Shown: piece by piece, positions 27,532 to 36,718 of the stretch
Position numbering within the stretch: position 1 is the stretch's first letter
Layout: every line of letters begins with the position of its first letter
Origin: Thermoanaerobacterium thermosaccharolyticum DSM 571
GTDB taxonomy: Bacteria; Bacillota; Thermoanaerobacteria; Thermoanaerobacterales; Thermoanaerobacteraceae
Assembly (NCBI RefSeq): GCF_000145615.1
Contig: NC_014410.1
Span: 664,001 to 728,000, forward strand
Direction of reading: 5' to 3'
DNA length: 64,000 bases
Notes under the pieces: generated by a model
What the model was told of the DNA's origin: nothing
Databases searched by the model: none
Seen by the model: the letters and a program-made list of their open reading frames with translations, nothing else
Position numbers and translations under genes: made by a program

Positions 27532-27891
27532 ATGGGTATCGCTAAAACATTAGGAAGTAGAAGCTTTTTTTGGGGAATTGGTGTTGCCGCATTAAGTTAT
27601 ATCTTATTTCCAAAAGCAAAGGAAAAGGTAAAGCCCGTACTGGTAAATAGCATGAAAAGCACTTATGATATGGCTGATAAAACATCTTCTGTAATTAATA
27701 AAGGAAAAAACAGAATAGCAAAAATGTTCAACGATAATGAAACAAATGACAGGGAAGACAAAAACTTGTATCAAAATGAAATAGACAGCTTAGAAGAAGA
27801 GAGAGAAAAGGCTATAAAAGAAGTGAATGAGCTTAAAAGCAGGATAGAGATGTTAGAAAGCGAATTAAGCAGATTAAAAACTATTGAATAA
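27532..27891 (+). CDS. Small membrane-anchored coiled-coil protein (YtxH-like)
   Basis: 119 residues with one N-terminal membrane segment (about 12-28, FFWGIGVAALSYILF), then a basic/amphipathic stretch and a C-terminal coiled coil (about 80-118, EEEREKAIKEVNELKSRIEM). This layout recalls YtxH-type envelope stress proteins. The start ATG follows GGGAGG. It is 66 bp from the 75-residue gene and probably cotranscribed. Function is not known. A bidirectional terminator follows directly. Confidence 0.6.
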   Translation: MGIAKTLGSRSFFWGIGVAALSYILFPKAKEKVKPVLVNSMKSTYDMADKTSSVINKGKNRIAKMFNDNETNDREDKNLYQNEIDSLEEEREKAIKEVNELKSRIEMLESELSRLKTIE

Positions 27892-27895
27892 TTAA

Positions 27896-27931
27896 AAAAC
27901 CCAACTAAACGTTGGGCTTTTTTTAGTGCAA
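27896..27931. repeat. Terminator-containing direct repeat, copy 1
   Basis: A 36-bp unit with the palindrome CCCAAC/GTTGGG, A-run on the left and T-run on the right, so it can terminate from both sides. It is matched 34 of 36 bases by the copy at 28807-28842. It lies between the YtxH-like gene and the converging HEPN gene. Confidence 0.85.
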
Positions 27932-27937
27932 TCTGAA

Positions 27938-28342
27938 TTATTGATGGTCTTTTGTATTATATCCTATTTTTTTAACAGTAAAGTTTATTATATGTTCCGC
28001 ATCATTTATGGCTTTAAGTACATCACTTTCATTTATTTCAATTTCAAATGGATACCTTGGCTGAACACCATATACTGTAAGGCTTGAGCAAAGATTACTT
28101 ATTTCATCAAAATCACTATCAATGTTTGAACATGTTTTGCAAAGTAATCTTAAATCATGAGTTCGTAAAGGTTCAACATCGTGATAAATTAAATATGCTT
28201 TTAAAACTTTTTCCGCAGCTTGTTGACAATGGTAGCATATAATTTCATATGGAGCTGGATGCATGTTTAAAAGAAATTTTGCACTTGAAAAGTCCTTATT
28301 TGAAAAGTCAAGCCATTCTTTTACTATGTCTATTTTTTTCAT
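27938..28342 (-). CDS. HEPN-domain protein (HEPN/MNT pair)
   Basis: 134-residue HEPN-fold protein: four helices with the characteristic core CYHCQQAAEKVLKAYLIY (about residues 36-53) followed by RTHDLRLL. In HEPN/MNT pairs the HEPN protein is usually an RNase toxin whose activity is blocked by the partner nucleotidyltransferase, often by AMPylation. Some pairs have other roles. The gene overlaps the upstream MNT gene by 35 bases on the minus strand, so they are cotranslated. It ends seven bases before a terminator repeat. Confidence 0.85.
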   Translation of the reverse strand: MKKIDIVKEWLDFSNKDFSSAKFLLNMHPAPYEIICYHCQQAAEKVLKAYLIYHDVEPLRTHDLRLLCKTCSNIDSDFDEISNLCSSLTVYGVQPRYPFEIEINESDVLKAINDAEHIINFTVKKIGYNTKDHQ

Positions 28343-28655
28343 ATAATATTACCCCATCTCTTGCAATTTTTCTTTCAAGCGTAGGAAGCCGACTACGGTT
28401 ATTAAAATCGCTTGATTTAGATACAATTAAATCAACTGGCTTTGTCTGAACTTTATATAATAAATTACCTAAAAGCTGCATAGCTTCTACTGGTCGAATG
28501 CTGTTGTCAGGTATAATTACGAGTATGTCATAGTCACTTTCTTCTGATGGTGTTCCATAAGCATATGAGCCAAAAAGATATATTTTATCAGCATCAATAT
28601 TACTGAGTATTAGATTTTTAATAATTTCTAGTTCGTCTTTATTTTGAATATTCAT
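28308..28655 (-). CDS. MNT-type nucleotidyltransferase (antitoxin of HEPN/MNT pair)
   Basis: 115-residue minimal nucleotidyltransferase. The signature GSYAYGTPSEESDYDILV (about residues 28-45) has the GSx10DxD core that binds metal and nucleotide; the third Asp lies in KPVDLIVS. ATG 28655 follows AGGTGATTA. It is first in the operon with the HEPN gene, the usual order for this type VII-like toxin-antitoxin arrangement. The pair is enclosed by two copies of a terminator repeat. Confidence 0.87.
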   Translation of the reverse strand: MNIQNKDELEIIKNLILSNIDADKIYLFGSYAYGTPSEESDYDILVIIPDNSIRPVEAMQLLGNLLYKVQTKPVDLIVSKSSDFNNRSRLPTLERKIARDGVILYEKNRHSKRMA

Positions 28656-28806
28656 TTAATCACCTACTGTTATTCATAATTACTATTATTATTTGACATT
28701 CTAAATAAATGTAATTAGGATTTATTTCATGAGAATATGTCTTCAATAAACATTATAAAATACAACTGATTTTGAAGCAAGCAATAATGACAATAAGTAT
28801 TTTCAT

Positions 28807-28842
28807 AAAACCCAACTAACCGTTGGGCTTTTTTTGGTGCAA
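28807..28842. repeat. Terminator-containing direct repeat, copy 2
   Basis: Copy of the unit at 27896-27931 with two substitutions, in the same orientation, 911 bp away. The two copies flank the HEPN/MNT pair exactly, and this one lies 19 bp before the gal promoter. Confidence 0.85.
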
Positions 28843-28860
28843 ATTAACTTTATTAAAATA

Positions 28861-28889
28861 TTGAAAAAAGTGAAGGAATGTAGTATCAT
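28861..28889 (+). promoter_or_regulatory. Sigma-A promoter of the gal operon
   Basis: TTGAAA (28861-28866), a 17-bp spacer and TATCAT (28884-28889) lie about 40 bp before the galT start. Confidence 0.6.
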
Positions 28890-28928
28890 GTTATTAAGAT
28901 GACAATGAATGTGAAAGGAATGTGTGAA

Positions 28929-30488
28929 ATGGATGTTACTACCGCTTCACTAAAAATCGAAGAATTGCTTTTGTATGCTTTAAAGCACGGCATCATAGAG
29001 AGTGTTGACTATATACAATGTCGCAATTCATTGCTGGATTTATTTAAGATACAGGAGCCGTACAGTGGCACTATAAGCGATGTTGATTTAGATGATCCAC
29101 ATGAGATTCTCAATCCTCTTTTAGATTATGCATACGAGAAAGGTTTTTTTAAAGAAAATACGATTACAAATAGAGATCTTTTTGATACGAGGATTATGGG
29201 TTTATTGATGCCGAGACAGTCTGAAGTTATAAGAAAGTTTAATGACATAAAAAGATCATCGGGTATTGAAAAAGCCACAGACTATTTTTACAGTTTATCT
29301 AAAGATTCATATTATATACGGATGGATAGAATTGAGAAAAATAAATACTGGAGGACAGATACAGAATACGGCAGTATGGAAATTACAATCAATCTTTCAA
29401 AACCTGAAAAGGACCCAAAAGACATAGCAGCAGCTAAAGCTTTAAAGCAGACCGACTATCCGAAATGCCTTTTGTGCCTTGAAAATGTAGGCTTTAGTGG
29501 CAATTTGAACCATCCAGCAAGACAAAACCACAGGGTGATACCTGTTACTGTTGCGGGTGAGCAGTGGTATTTTCAGTATTCGCCTTATGTATACTACAAT
29601 GAGCATTGCATATTGTTTTACGAAAAACATGTTCCGATGCAAATATCAGAAAAGACATTTATCAGATTGTTGGACTTTATAGACCAATTTCCACACTATT
29701 TTATTGGTTCTAATGCTGACTTGCCTATAGTAGGTGGCTCAATTTTGTCCCATGAGCATTTTCAAGGTGGACGTCATGTATTTCCTATGGAGGAAGCAAA
29801 GGTAGAAGAGCGTTATAAAAGTGAAATGTTTAAAGATGTAGATGCTGGAATATTGAAGTGGCCTCTATCAGTCATAAGGCTTTCAAGCAAAAACAGAGAT
29901 GAATTGATCGAGGCGTCATCCATGATTTTAAGAGAGTGGAGAAATTACAGCGACCCATCTGTTGATATAATTGCTTACAGCACAGTCTCTGGTGAAAAAG
30001 TACCACATAACACCATAACACCTATTGCAAGGAAAAACGATGATGGCATGTATGAGATGGATTTAGTCTTGAGGAACAACAGGACTACTGATGAATATCC
30101 ATATGGCATATTTCATCCACATGGGGAACTCCACCATGTAAAGAAGGAAAATATAGGGTTGATTGAAGTGATGGGACTTGCTGTGCTTCCTGGAAGGCTT
30201 AAAAAAGAACTTGATGAAATAGAAATGATACTGTCGGGTGATAGAAAATACGACAAAGATAAGATTTCTGAAGATGATTTGCTTTTTAAGCACATACCAT
30301 GGATTGATGAGCTTGTAGATAAATACGGTGTGAATCTAAAAAAAGAAGAAGCAGAAGTTGTATTAAAAGATGAAGTAGGTGAAATCTTCTTAAAAGTGCT
30401 GCTTGATGCAGGTGTATTTAAACGAGATGAGAGAGGAAAAATGGCATTTGATAAGTTTTTAAACAGCATACATTTTAAAAAAATTTAA
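28929..30488 (+). CDS. galT: Galactose-1-phosphate uridylyltransferase (Firmicutes type)
   Basis: Second enzyme of the Leloir pathway, exchanging UMP between UDP-glucose and galactose 1-phosphate. The 519-residue protein belongs to the larger class II GalT of Firmicutes, not the roughly 350-residue E. coli type. Family features include the histidine-rich SHEHFQGGRH (about residues 278-287), the ENVGFSGNLNHPARQNH stretch and YYNEHCILF. ATG 28929 has AAAGGA nine bases upstream and is preferred to ATG 28899 or 28905. galK follows after 17 bp. Confidence 0.92.
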   Translation: MDVTTASLKIEELLLYALKHGIIESVDYIQCRNSLLDLFKIQEPYSGTISDVDLDDPHEILNPLLDYAYEKGFFKENTITNRDLFDTRIMGLLMPRQSEVIRKFNDIKRSSGIEKATDYFYSLSKDSYYIRMDRIEKNKYWRTDTEYGSMEITINLSKPEKDPKDIAAAKALKQTDYPKCLLCLENVGFSGNLNHPARQNHRVIPVTVAGEQWYFQYSPYVYYNEHCILFYEKHVPMQISEKTFIRLLDFIDQFPHYFIGSNADLPIVGGSILSHEHFQGGRHVFPMEEAKVEERYKSEMFKDVDAGILKWPLSVIRLSSKNRDELIEASSMILREWRNYSDPSVDIIAYSTVSGEKVPHNTITPIARKNDDGMYEMDLVLRNNRTTDEYPYGIFHPHGELHHVKKENIGLIEVMGLAVLPGRLKKELDEIEMILSGDRKYDKDKISEDDLLFKHIPWIDELVDKYGVNLKKEEAEVVLKDEVGEIFLKVLLDAGVFKRDERGKMAFDKFLNSIHFKKI

Positions 30489-30505
30489 TAAAGGAGAGGA
30501 ATTAA

Positions 30506-31669
30506 ATGGCAACAAAAATTGTGGAAGAATTTAAGAGAATATATGGAAGCAGTGAAGGTGTAAGGTTATTTTATTCGCCAGGCAGAGTTAATTTAATAGG
30601 GGAGCACACTGATTACAATGGAGGATATGTGTTTCCATGTGCCCTTGATTTTGGGACGTTTATGGCGATAAGAATGAGAGATGATGGCAAAGTTCGTCTT
30701 TCATCATTGAACTTCGACCTGAAAGTTGAAGTAAATATAAACGATTTAGTATACGATAGAAAAGATGACTGGGCAAATTATCCAAAAGGTGTATTGAAAG
30801 TTTTGCAAGATGAAGGTTATAAGCTAAAAGGGTTTGAAGCGTTGTACGAAGGGAACATACCAAATGGAGCAGGTTTGTCATCATCAGCGTCAATAGAGCT
30901 AGTGACAGGTGTTGCAATGAATGAGATTTTAAATTTAGGTATTGAAAGGGTTGAGTTAGTAAAGCTTTGCCAGAAGGCTGAAAATAATTTTGTTGGTGTT
31001 AATTGTGGTATAATGGATCAGTTTGCTGTTGGAATGGGCAAAGCCGACTATGCTATATTTTTAAAATGTGATACAATTGATTATAAATATGTACCATTCA
31101 AACTGGACGGGTATAAGATTGTGATATCTAATACAAATAAAAGAAGGGGGCTTCAGGATTCCAAGTATAACGAAAGAAGAAGTCAGTGCGAGATGGCTTT
31201 AAGCTATCTTAAGAAAGAATTGGATGTAGACAATCTTGGACAGGTTACACTGGAAGAATTCGATAAGTACAAATACTTGATACCGGATGATGTATTATTA
31301 AAGAGAGCAAGACATGTTGTGACAGAAGATGAGAGAGCTTTGGATGCTGTTGAAGCGTTGAAAGACAATGATATTAAAAGGTTTGGACAGCTAATGGTAG
31401 AATCTCACAATTCATTAAGAGATGACTATGAAGTTACTGGCAAAGAATTGGATACTTTAGTCGATGAAGCACTTAAGCTAGATTATGTTTTAGGCTCTAG
31501 AATGACAGGTGCTGGATTTGGTGGCTGTACCGTAAGTATTGTCAAGGAAGAATTTGTAGAAGATTTTATTAAAGAAGTGACGAATGGATACAAAGAAAAA
31601 ATAGGCTATGAACCATCTATGTATGTGACGGGAGTTGGAGATGGAGCGAAAGAAATTAAAATTAAGTAG
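30506..31669 (+). CDS. galK: Galactokinase
   Basis: GHMP kinase phosphorylating galactose at O1. It is 387 residues. The galactokinase signature [19 protein letters not shown] is near residue 27, the ATP-binding motif [14 protein letters not shown] near 118, and the third GHMP motif near [15 protein letters not shown] at about 333. The start follows AAAGGAGAGG. It is the second gene of galT-galK-galE. Confidence 0.96.
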   Translation: MATKIVEEFKRIYGSSEGVRLFYSPGRVNLIGEHTDYNGGYVFPCALDFGTFMAIRMRDDGKVRLSSLNFDLKVEVNINDLVYDRKDDWANYPKGVLKVLQDEGYKLKGFEALYEGNIPNGAGLSSSASIELVTGVAMNEILNLGIERVELVKLCQKAENNFVGVNCGIMDQFAVGMGKADYAIFLKCDTIDYKYVPFKLDGYKIVISNTNKRRGLQDSKYNERRSQCEMALSYLKKELDVDNLGQVTLEEFDKYKYLIPDDVLLKRARHVVTEDERALDAVEALKDNDIKRFGQLMVESHNSLRDDYEVTGKELDTLVDEALKLDYVLGSRMTGAGFGGCTVSIVKEEFVEDFIKEVTNGYKEKIGYEPSMYVTGVGDGAKEIKIK

Positions 31670-31684
31670 AAAGGGGATAATTTT

Positions 31685-32674
31685 ATGGCTATTTTAGTAT
31701 GCGGTGGTGCCGGATACATCGGCAGTCATACTGCTTATGAACTCTTTAAAAGAGGAGAAGATGTAATAGTAGTTGACAACTTGATAACAGGGCATAAAAA
31801 AGCTGTACTTGGAGGTAAGCTTTACATTGGCGATCTTAGGGACAGCGAATTTATGGACAAAATTTTCGAACAAAATGATATAGAAGCTGTTATTGACTTT
31901 GCGGCATTTTCTCTGGTGGGAGAAAGCGTTGGTAAACCTTTAGAGTATTATGAAAACAATGTATATGGAACGATGTGCTTATTAAAGAAAATGGTTAAAT
32001 ACGGCGTTAAGAAGATAGTGTTTTCATCAACTGCTGCAACTTATGGAGAGCCTGAAAGGATACCTATTAAGGAAGAAGACAGCACAGTGCCCACAAATCC
32101 ATACGGTGAAACAAAATTGGCTGTAGAGAAAATGCTTAAGTGGTGTGACAATGCTTATGGAATAAAGCATGTTGTGCTTAGGTATTTTAATGTGGCTGGT
32201 GCTGATGAAAGCGGCATGATAGGTGAGGATCACAATCCTGAAACACATCTGATACCGCTTATTTTGCAGGTTCCGTTAGGGAAAAGGGATTTAATAAATG
32301 TTTTTGGCGATGATTACGAAACAAAGGATGGAACTTGCATAAGAGATTATATTCATGTTACAGATCTTGCAGATGCACATATTCTTGCATTAAACAAATT
32401 GAGACGGGATAATAGTAGCGCAACATATAATCTTGGAAATGGAGAGGGTTTTACCGTAAATGAGGTGATTGATGCAGCAAGAAGGGTGACGGGACATCCC
32501 ATACCAGCAAAAGTTGTTGCAAGGCGCCCTGGAGATCCTGCAAAACTGGTAGCATCATCTGACAAGATTATAAATGAGTTAGGTTGGAATCCTAAGCACA
32601 ATTCACTTGAGGAGATTATAGAGTCTGCATGGAAATGGCATAAATCCAACCCGAATGGATTTGACGACAAATAG
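31685..32674 (+). CDS. galE: UDP-glucose 4-epimerase
   Basis: Extended short-chain dehydrogenase of 329 residues, completing the Leloir pathway by recycling UDP-galactose to UDP-glucose. The NAD-binding motif GGAGYIGSH is at residues 6-14, and the catalytic Tyr/Lys pair lies in NPYGETKLAVE with the Ser of FSSTAATYG. It lies 15 bp after galK. Its stop codon lies in the ribosome site of the ROK regulator gene. Confidence 0.95.
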   Translation: MAILVCGGAGYIGSHTAYELFKRGEDVIVVDNLITGHKKAVLGGKLYIGDLRDSEFMDKIFEQNDIEAVIDFAAFSLVGESVGKPLEYYENNVYGTMCLLKKMVKYGVKKIVFSSTAATYGEPERIPIKEEDSTVPTNPYGETKLAVEKMLKWCDNAYGIKHVVLRYFNVAGADESGMIGEDHNPETHLIPLILQVPLGKRDLINVFGDDYETKDGTCIRDYIHVTDLADAHILALNKLRRDNSSATYNLGNGEGFTVNEVIDAARRVTGHPIPAKVVARRPGDPAKLVASSDKIINELGWNPKHNSLEEIIESAWKWHKSNPNGFDDK

Positions 32675-32685
32675 AGGTGGTAATT

Positions 32686-33876
32686 TTGGCAGATTTGATT
32701 CCAGTAAGTTACAAATTATTGAAAGGAATGAATGAAAGTCTCATATTGAATGTGATACGGCATAATAAATACGTATCGAGATCTGAAATAGCAAAGATAA
32801 CTAATTTGACACCACCTACTGTTACAAACATAATAAACAAGCTTTTAGATGATGGGCTCGTAAAAGAAGATAAATTGGGAGAATCCAGCGGAGGAAGACC
32901 TCCTGTTATCTTAAAAATTAATAATGAGGCATTTGATCTCATTGTTATAATAATTGGCACGGATATAATGGAAGAGTATCTTTTAGATGCTGAACTCACA
33001 ATAAAAGAATCAAAAGTTGACAGCATAAAAAACGAAGATGAAGAAGGAATATTTAAGCTTTTATTCGATAGAATCAAAGACTTAAAGGGAAAATCATCAA
33101 AAGAAGTAGCTGGAATTGGCGTTGTCGTAAGAGGACCTGTAAAATCAAGTGAAGGCATATCTGTATTTTCTCCAAATATTGGGTGGAGAAATGTGCCTAT
33201 AAAGGATATGATAGAAAAAGAATTTGGGATTCCCACGTTTGTTGAAAATGATGTGAGAGCCATGGCTTTGGGCGAATTTTACAACGGCATTGCTAAAAAT
33301 GTCGGTAATGTTGTGTTTTTGAAGGTGGGACATGGAATAGGTTCGACCATAATATTGGATGGCAAAATATACAGGGGAATTAATGACATGGCTGGTGAGA
33401 TAGGCCATACTACAATAGATGTGGCCGGACCTAAATGTAGCTGTGGCAATTACGGCTGTTTTGAAGCACTGGCATCGGAAAAAGCCTTGGTTAATAATGT
33501 GGTAAAGAGGATTAAAGAAGGATCTTATTCTGTTATATCTGAATATGTCAACGGTGATTTAGAAAATATAACAACTCGGCTTGTATACAAAGCCGCGGAA
33601 GAAGGCGACGAAGTTGCCTTGTCCGAATTAAACAAGATCGCCATTTACTTAGGCATAGGCATTGCAAATATAGTCAATGTCTTTAGTCCAGAGCTAGTGC
33701 TTATATCAGGTGGGATAGTGAGAGGTCGAAAGTTTATAGAAGACGTTGTATTGGAGACTATCAAAAAGCGCTCTTTTGAAGCGAATTATTCATCCTGCAG
33801 CATTGCTTTTTCAAATCCAGATTACAACACGGCATTAATGGGCATATCAAATATAATATTAGATAGTATTTTATAA
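32686..33876 (+). CDS. ROK-family transcriptional regulator of the gal operon
   Basis: 396 residues with an N-terminal winged helix (about 15-65, SRSEIAKITNLTPPTVTNII) and a C-terminal ROK sugar-kinase-like domain with the zinc motif CSCGNYGCFEALAS (about residues 246-259). Such NagC/XylR-type proteins repress sugar genes and respond to a sugar ligand. As last gene of the gal operon it is probably its local regulator; the operator was not identified. TTG 32686 is chosen over GTG 32677 because AGAGGTGG (32673-32680) would overlap the latter. Confidence 0.85.
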   Translation: MADLIPVSYKLLKGMNESLILNVIRHNKYVSRSEIAKITNLTPPTVTNIINKLLDDGLVKEDKLGESSGGRPPVILKINNEAFDLIVIIIGTDIMEEYLLDAELTIKESKVDSIKNEDEEGIFKLLFDRIKDLKGKSSKEVAGIGVVVRGPVKSSEGISVFSPNIGWRNVPIKDMIEKEFGIPTFVENDVRAMALGEFYNGIAKNVGNVVFLKVGHGIGSTIILDGKIYRGINDMAGEIGHTTIDVAGPKCSCGNYGCFEALASEKALVNNVVKRIKEGSYSVISEYVNGDLENITTRLVYKAAEEGDEVALSELNKIAIYLGIGIANIVNVFSPELVLISGGIVRGRKFIEDVVLETIKKRSFEANYSSCSIAFSNPDYNTALMGISNIILDSIL

Positions 33877-33893
33877 TGCTATCTAATATTTTG
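33855..33893 (+). terminator. Hairpin terminator at the end of the gal operon
   Basis: Perfect 12-base arms AATATTAGATAG and CTATCTAATATT span the stop codon of the ROK gene. The following tract (TTGT) is a weak U-run. Confidence 0.6.
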
Positions 33894-33968
33894 TAATAAT
33901 GATTTTTATAAAAAACAAAATAAATTCTTAAGTTATAAGAGTATGTACCGTTGTATATACTCTTTTTA

Positions 33969-34023
33969 TTTTCACACAAGTTTCACAAAATTTTCACATT
34001 GTATTTATAAAATCTTATATAAT
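33969..34023 (+). promoter_or_regulatory. htrA promoter with three phased TTTCACA repeats
   Basis: TTTTCACA at 33969, GTTTCACA at 33980 and TTTTCACA at 33991 are spaced exactly 11 bp apart, one helical turn. A TATAAT lies at 34018-34023; the third repeat can supply a -35-like TTCACA. Tandem TTTTCACA octamers are, from memory, the sites associated with CssR control of B. subtilis htrA and htrB. A response regulator of that type is therefore the likely activator, though none is intact in this window. Confidence 0.6.
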
Positions 34024-34122
34024 AATTTCAATTATAGAAACAAAATTATTAAATTAATTTTATTAGTTAATTATGGATGATGCTAAAAAAGAGTATACAA
34101 ATGTTAAGGAGGCGATAAATAT

Positions 34123-35478
34123 ATGGATATTGAAAATGAGCAAACAAAAAGATTAAATGAGAATGACATGGGAAATTTAAACGAAAATACAGATGGTGTT
34201 TTTACAGAAAACTTTACAAATAATGATTTAAATAAAATACGCGAAGTTCCTATGACAAATGATTACCAGGACAAAAATGATGGAGAAAAGGCAAAAAATG
34301 ATTTGGAAAATAGCAAAAAAAGCCTAGGTAAGATGGTTAAAAGATTTAGAAGAAGAATGCTTGTTTCATTTGTGACAGTTGCACTTATTGCAGCACTTAT
34401 TGGTGGTGGGATTGTTGCAGGAATTATGGAATACACTAATCTGGGTCAAAAAACACAAGTTATAAACAGATATTTGCCACTATCGTCTAATAATAGTAAT
34501 GCTAACTTGATTACAGATATAGCTAAGATTGTAAGTCCTTCTGTTGTTGGAATTGATACTAGTGTATCATATAGTAATGGTTTTAGAAGTGCTTTTATAT
34601 CTGAAGGCAGTGGCTCAGGTATAATAATTGATACAAATGGATATATAGTCACAAACAACCACGTTGTTGATGGTGCTTCTAATATAACAGTTAGCTTATC
34701 TGATGGCAGAAAATTTTCTGCACAATTAATAGGTAAAGATACAAAAACCGATTTGGCAGTATTAAAGATTAATGCTACAAATTTGACTGCTGCTAAATTA
34801 GGTGATTCATCAAAACTTGAGGTAGGAGACCTGGCTGTTGCTATAGGAAATCCTCTCGGTGAAAGCTTTGCAGGAACAGTAACATCTGGTATAATAAGTG
34901 GTCTTAACAGAAATCTTCAAAGTGATTATGGAGCAGTTAACCTTATACAGACAGATGCAGCTATAAATCCTGGCAACAGCGGCGGACCTCTTGTAAACAG
35001 CAATGGTGAAGTAATAGGTATAACAAGTGTAAAATTAACATCAACGAATAGTTCTGATACACAAGATCAATTTGGAATGTTTCAAAGTCAAAGTACGCTT
35101 GTTGAAGGAATGGGATTTGCGATTCCAATAAATGAAGCGAAACCTATAATTGATGAACTTATAAAACATGGGTATGTTGAAAGACCGGTTATGGGTGTAA
35201 GTGTTCAGGAAGTCACGCAACAAGATGCGGCACAGTACAATATTCCAGTAGGACTTTATATAGCACAGGTACAACAAGGAAGTGGTGCTGATGTTGCGGG
35301 TCTTCAAGCAGGCGATGTGATAACAGCAGTAGACGGAACAAAAGTAGGAACATTTGATTCGCTACAGAGCATAATAGCTAAGCATAAAGTTGGCGATACG
35401 ATTACTGTTACATTCTGGAGAAATGGCAAGACACTTAGTACAAAAGTAAAACTTATGAGCAGTTCAAATGCACAATAA
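34123..35478 (+). CDS. htrA: HtrA/DegP-family serine protease
   Basis: Membrane-anchored extracytoplasmic quality-control protease of 451 residues. An acidic, Asn-rich cytoplasmic stretch (1-75) and a membrane segment (about 80-101) are followed by a trypsin-like domain and one PDZ domain (about 350-440). The triad is His180 in VTNNHVVDG, Asp210 in TKTDLAV and Ser286 in PGNSGGPL. ATG 34123 follows AAGGAGG. The upstream phased repeats suggest secretion-stress control. It is a single-gene unit closed by a terminator. Confidence 0.94.
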   Translation: MDIENEQTKRLNENDMGNLNENTDGVFTENFTNNDLNKIREVPMTNDYQDKNDGEKAKNDLENSKKSLGKMVKRFRRRMLVSFVTVALIAALIGGGIVAGIMEYTNLGQKTQVINRYLPLSSNNSNANLITDIAKIVSPSVVGIDTSVSYSNGFRSAFISEGSGSGIIIDTNGYIVTNNHVVDGASNITVSLSDGRKFSAQLIGKDTKTDLAVLKINATNLTAAKLGDSSKLEVGDLAVAIGNPLGESFAGTVTSGIISGLNRNLQSDYGAVNLIQTDAAINPGNSGGPLVNSNGEVIGITSVKLTSTNSSDTQDQFGMFQSQSTLVEGMGFAIPINEAKPIIDELIKHGYVERPVMGVSVQEVTQQDAAQYNIPVGLYIAQVQQGSGADVAGLQAGDVITAVDGTKVGTFDSLQSIIAKHKVGDTITVTFWRNGKTLSTKVKLMSSSNAQ

Positions 35479-35498
35479 AATGTAAATAACGCTAAAAT

Positions 35499-35538
35499 GG
35501 TTCTTTACCAGTCACCTCCCGCTGGTAAGGAACTTTTT
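35499..35538 (+). terminator. Intrinsic terminator after htrA
   Basis: Arms GTTCTTTACCAG and CTGGTAAGGAAC pair with one mismatch around a 10-base loop, followed by TTTTTT. Confidence 0.8.
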
Positions 35539-35577
35539 TAAAAACATTCTATATTAGCTTTCGGATGAGGTGTAAAC

Positions 35578-36321
35578 ATGTCAAAGCTTATATATGTTGT
35601 TGATGAACAGTTTAATGGTATAAATACTTACAGTGACAGAAATGGTTCTGGTACTATGACATCAGAACAGATCAAGCTATCTGAAGAACTGAAAAATATG
35701 TTTCCAAATTACTTAAATAGTTTAGGAATTAGATCTCCTAATGGCACTTATTTAGCATTAGATAAAAATGGTAATGGAACATTTAAAGACTATATGAAGT
35801 CATCTTTGGTTGAATCTGCGCAAAAAGCATTAAATGAGGGTATTAATTTGTCTGGATTAAATTGGGTGAAGATAGAAAATGGAACTGTGACAGATATTGA
35901 TATAGATAAATACAATGAGTATGTTGGAAGGATGAAAGGCACTCCAGCTTTTGATAGTTTAGATTTAAGTGCGCCAGAGAATGAGGAGTTCGGAACTACA
36001 ACAATCAATGCACAACATTTTACACAGTTTAGTTATAAAAATACTTTGGTGAACAATTCATCAATTGCTGATTCAACAATTGTTAAAATGATGAATCCTA
36101 TGTATTATATAGGGACAAGCGGTATTACGAGTGCTCGTTACTGGAGAATTCGTTATGGTTCAGTTGACAACAATACTTCATTAGCTATACCGTTAATTTT
36201 AGCTACAAAGCTACAGAATATGGGATATAATGTTGATTTTGCTGTACCTTGGGGCGTAGGACATGGTGGGGATTATGATTTAAGTGATCTCTTTGCATGG
36301 ATGGACAAAATATGTCAATGA
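35578..36321 (+). pseudogene. C-terminal half of a subtype B tannase (5'-truncated)
   Basis: 247 residues that match, from memory, the second half of L. plantarum tannase (469 residues): QFNGIN at the start, VTDIDIDKYNEYVGRMKGTPAFD, LDLSAPENEEFG and the end VGHGGDYDLSDLFAWMDKICQ minus its first residue. The Asp (in YGSVDNNTS) and His (in GHGGDYD) of the catalytic triad are kept, but the Ser-containing GTSAGG part is missing, so tannase activity is not expected. The first ten codons, behind a GAGGTG ribosome site, read MSKLIYVVDE, like the beginning of a response regulator. The fragment may thus be translated as a fusion. Confidence 0.75.
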
Positions 36322-36376
36322 AATAATGTATTATGAAAATTCTATATAATATATTGAACATATGATATAATATAAG

Positions 36377-36433
36377 AGATATGTGAAAAAAGAATTTATG
36401 TGATTCAATTTCACATATCTTTTATAATTATTT
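36377..36433 (+). terminator. Hairpin after the tannase fragment; otherwise AT-rich gap
   Basis: Perfect 12-base arms AGATATGTGAAA and TTTCACATATCT with a 20-base loop, followed by a weak TTTATAATTATTT tract. The rest of the gap up to the IS110 gene (36434-36718) is AT-rich. It must contain the downstream end of the IS, which cannot be placed because this family has no clear terminal repeats. Confidence 0.55.
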
Positions 36434-36718
36434 ATTGTCGTTATGATTTTTATATATAAGCTATTTTATAGATAATTTCTTTGTACAACAATGAAATATA
36501 AGTAGATACTAAAATAAAAGAATATTAAAGATTTCTAGATTATAATTTATGATTAATTTATGATTGTTTTTTAATCAGTATTTCGGTAATATGTCAAGGG
36601 GTGATTAAAAAAATCAAAAAAATTTTTTAAAAAATAGCTAAAAAAGAGCATAGCAAAGCTAACCATTACTAAAAACAGCAATGGGAATATATGTTAATTA
36701 TGGAAATGGTATATTATG

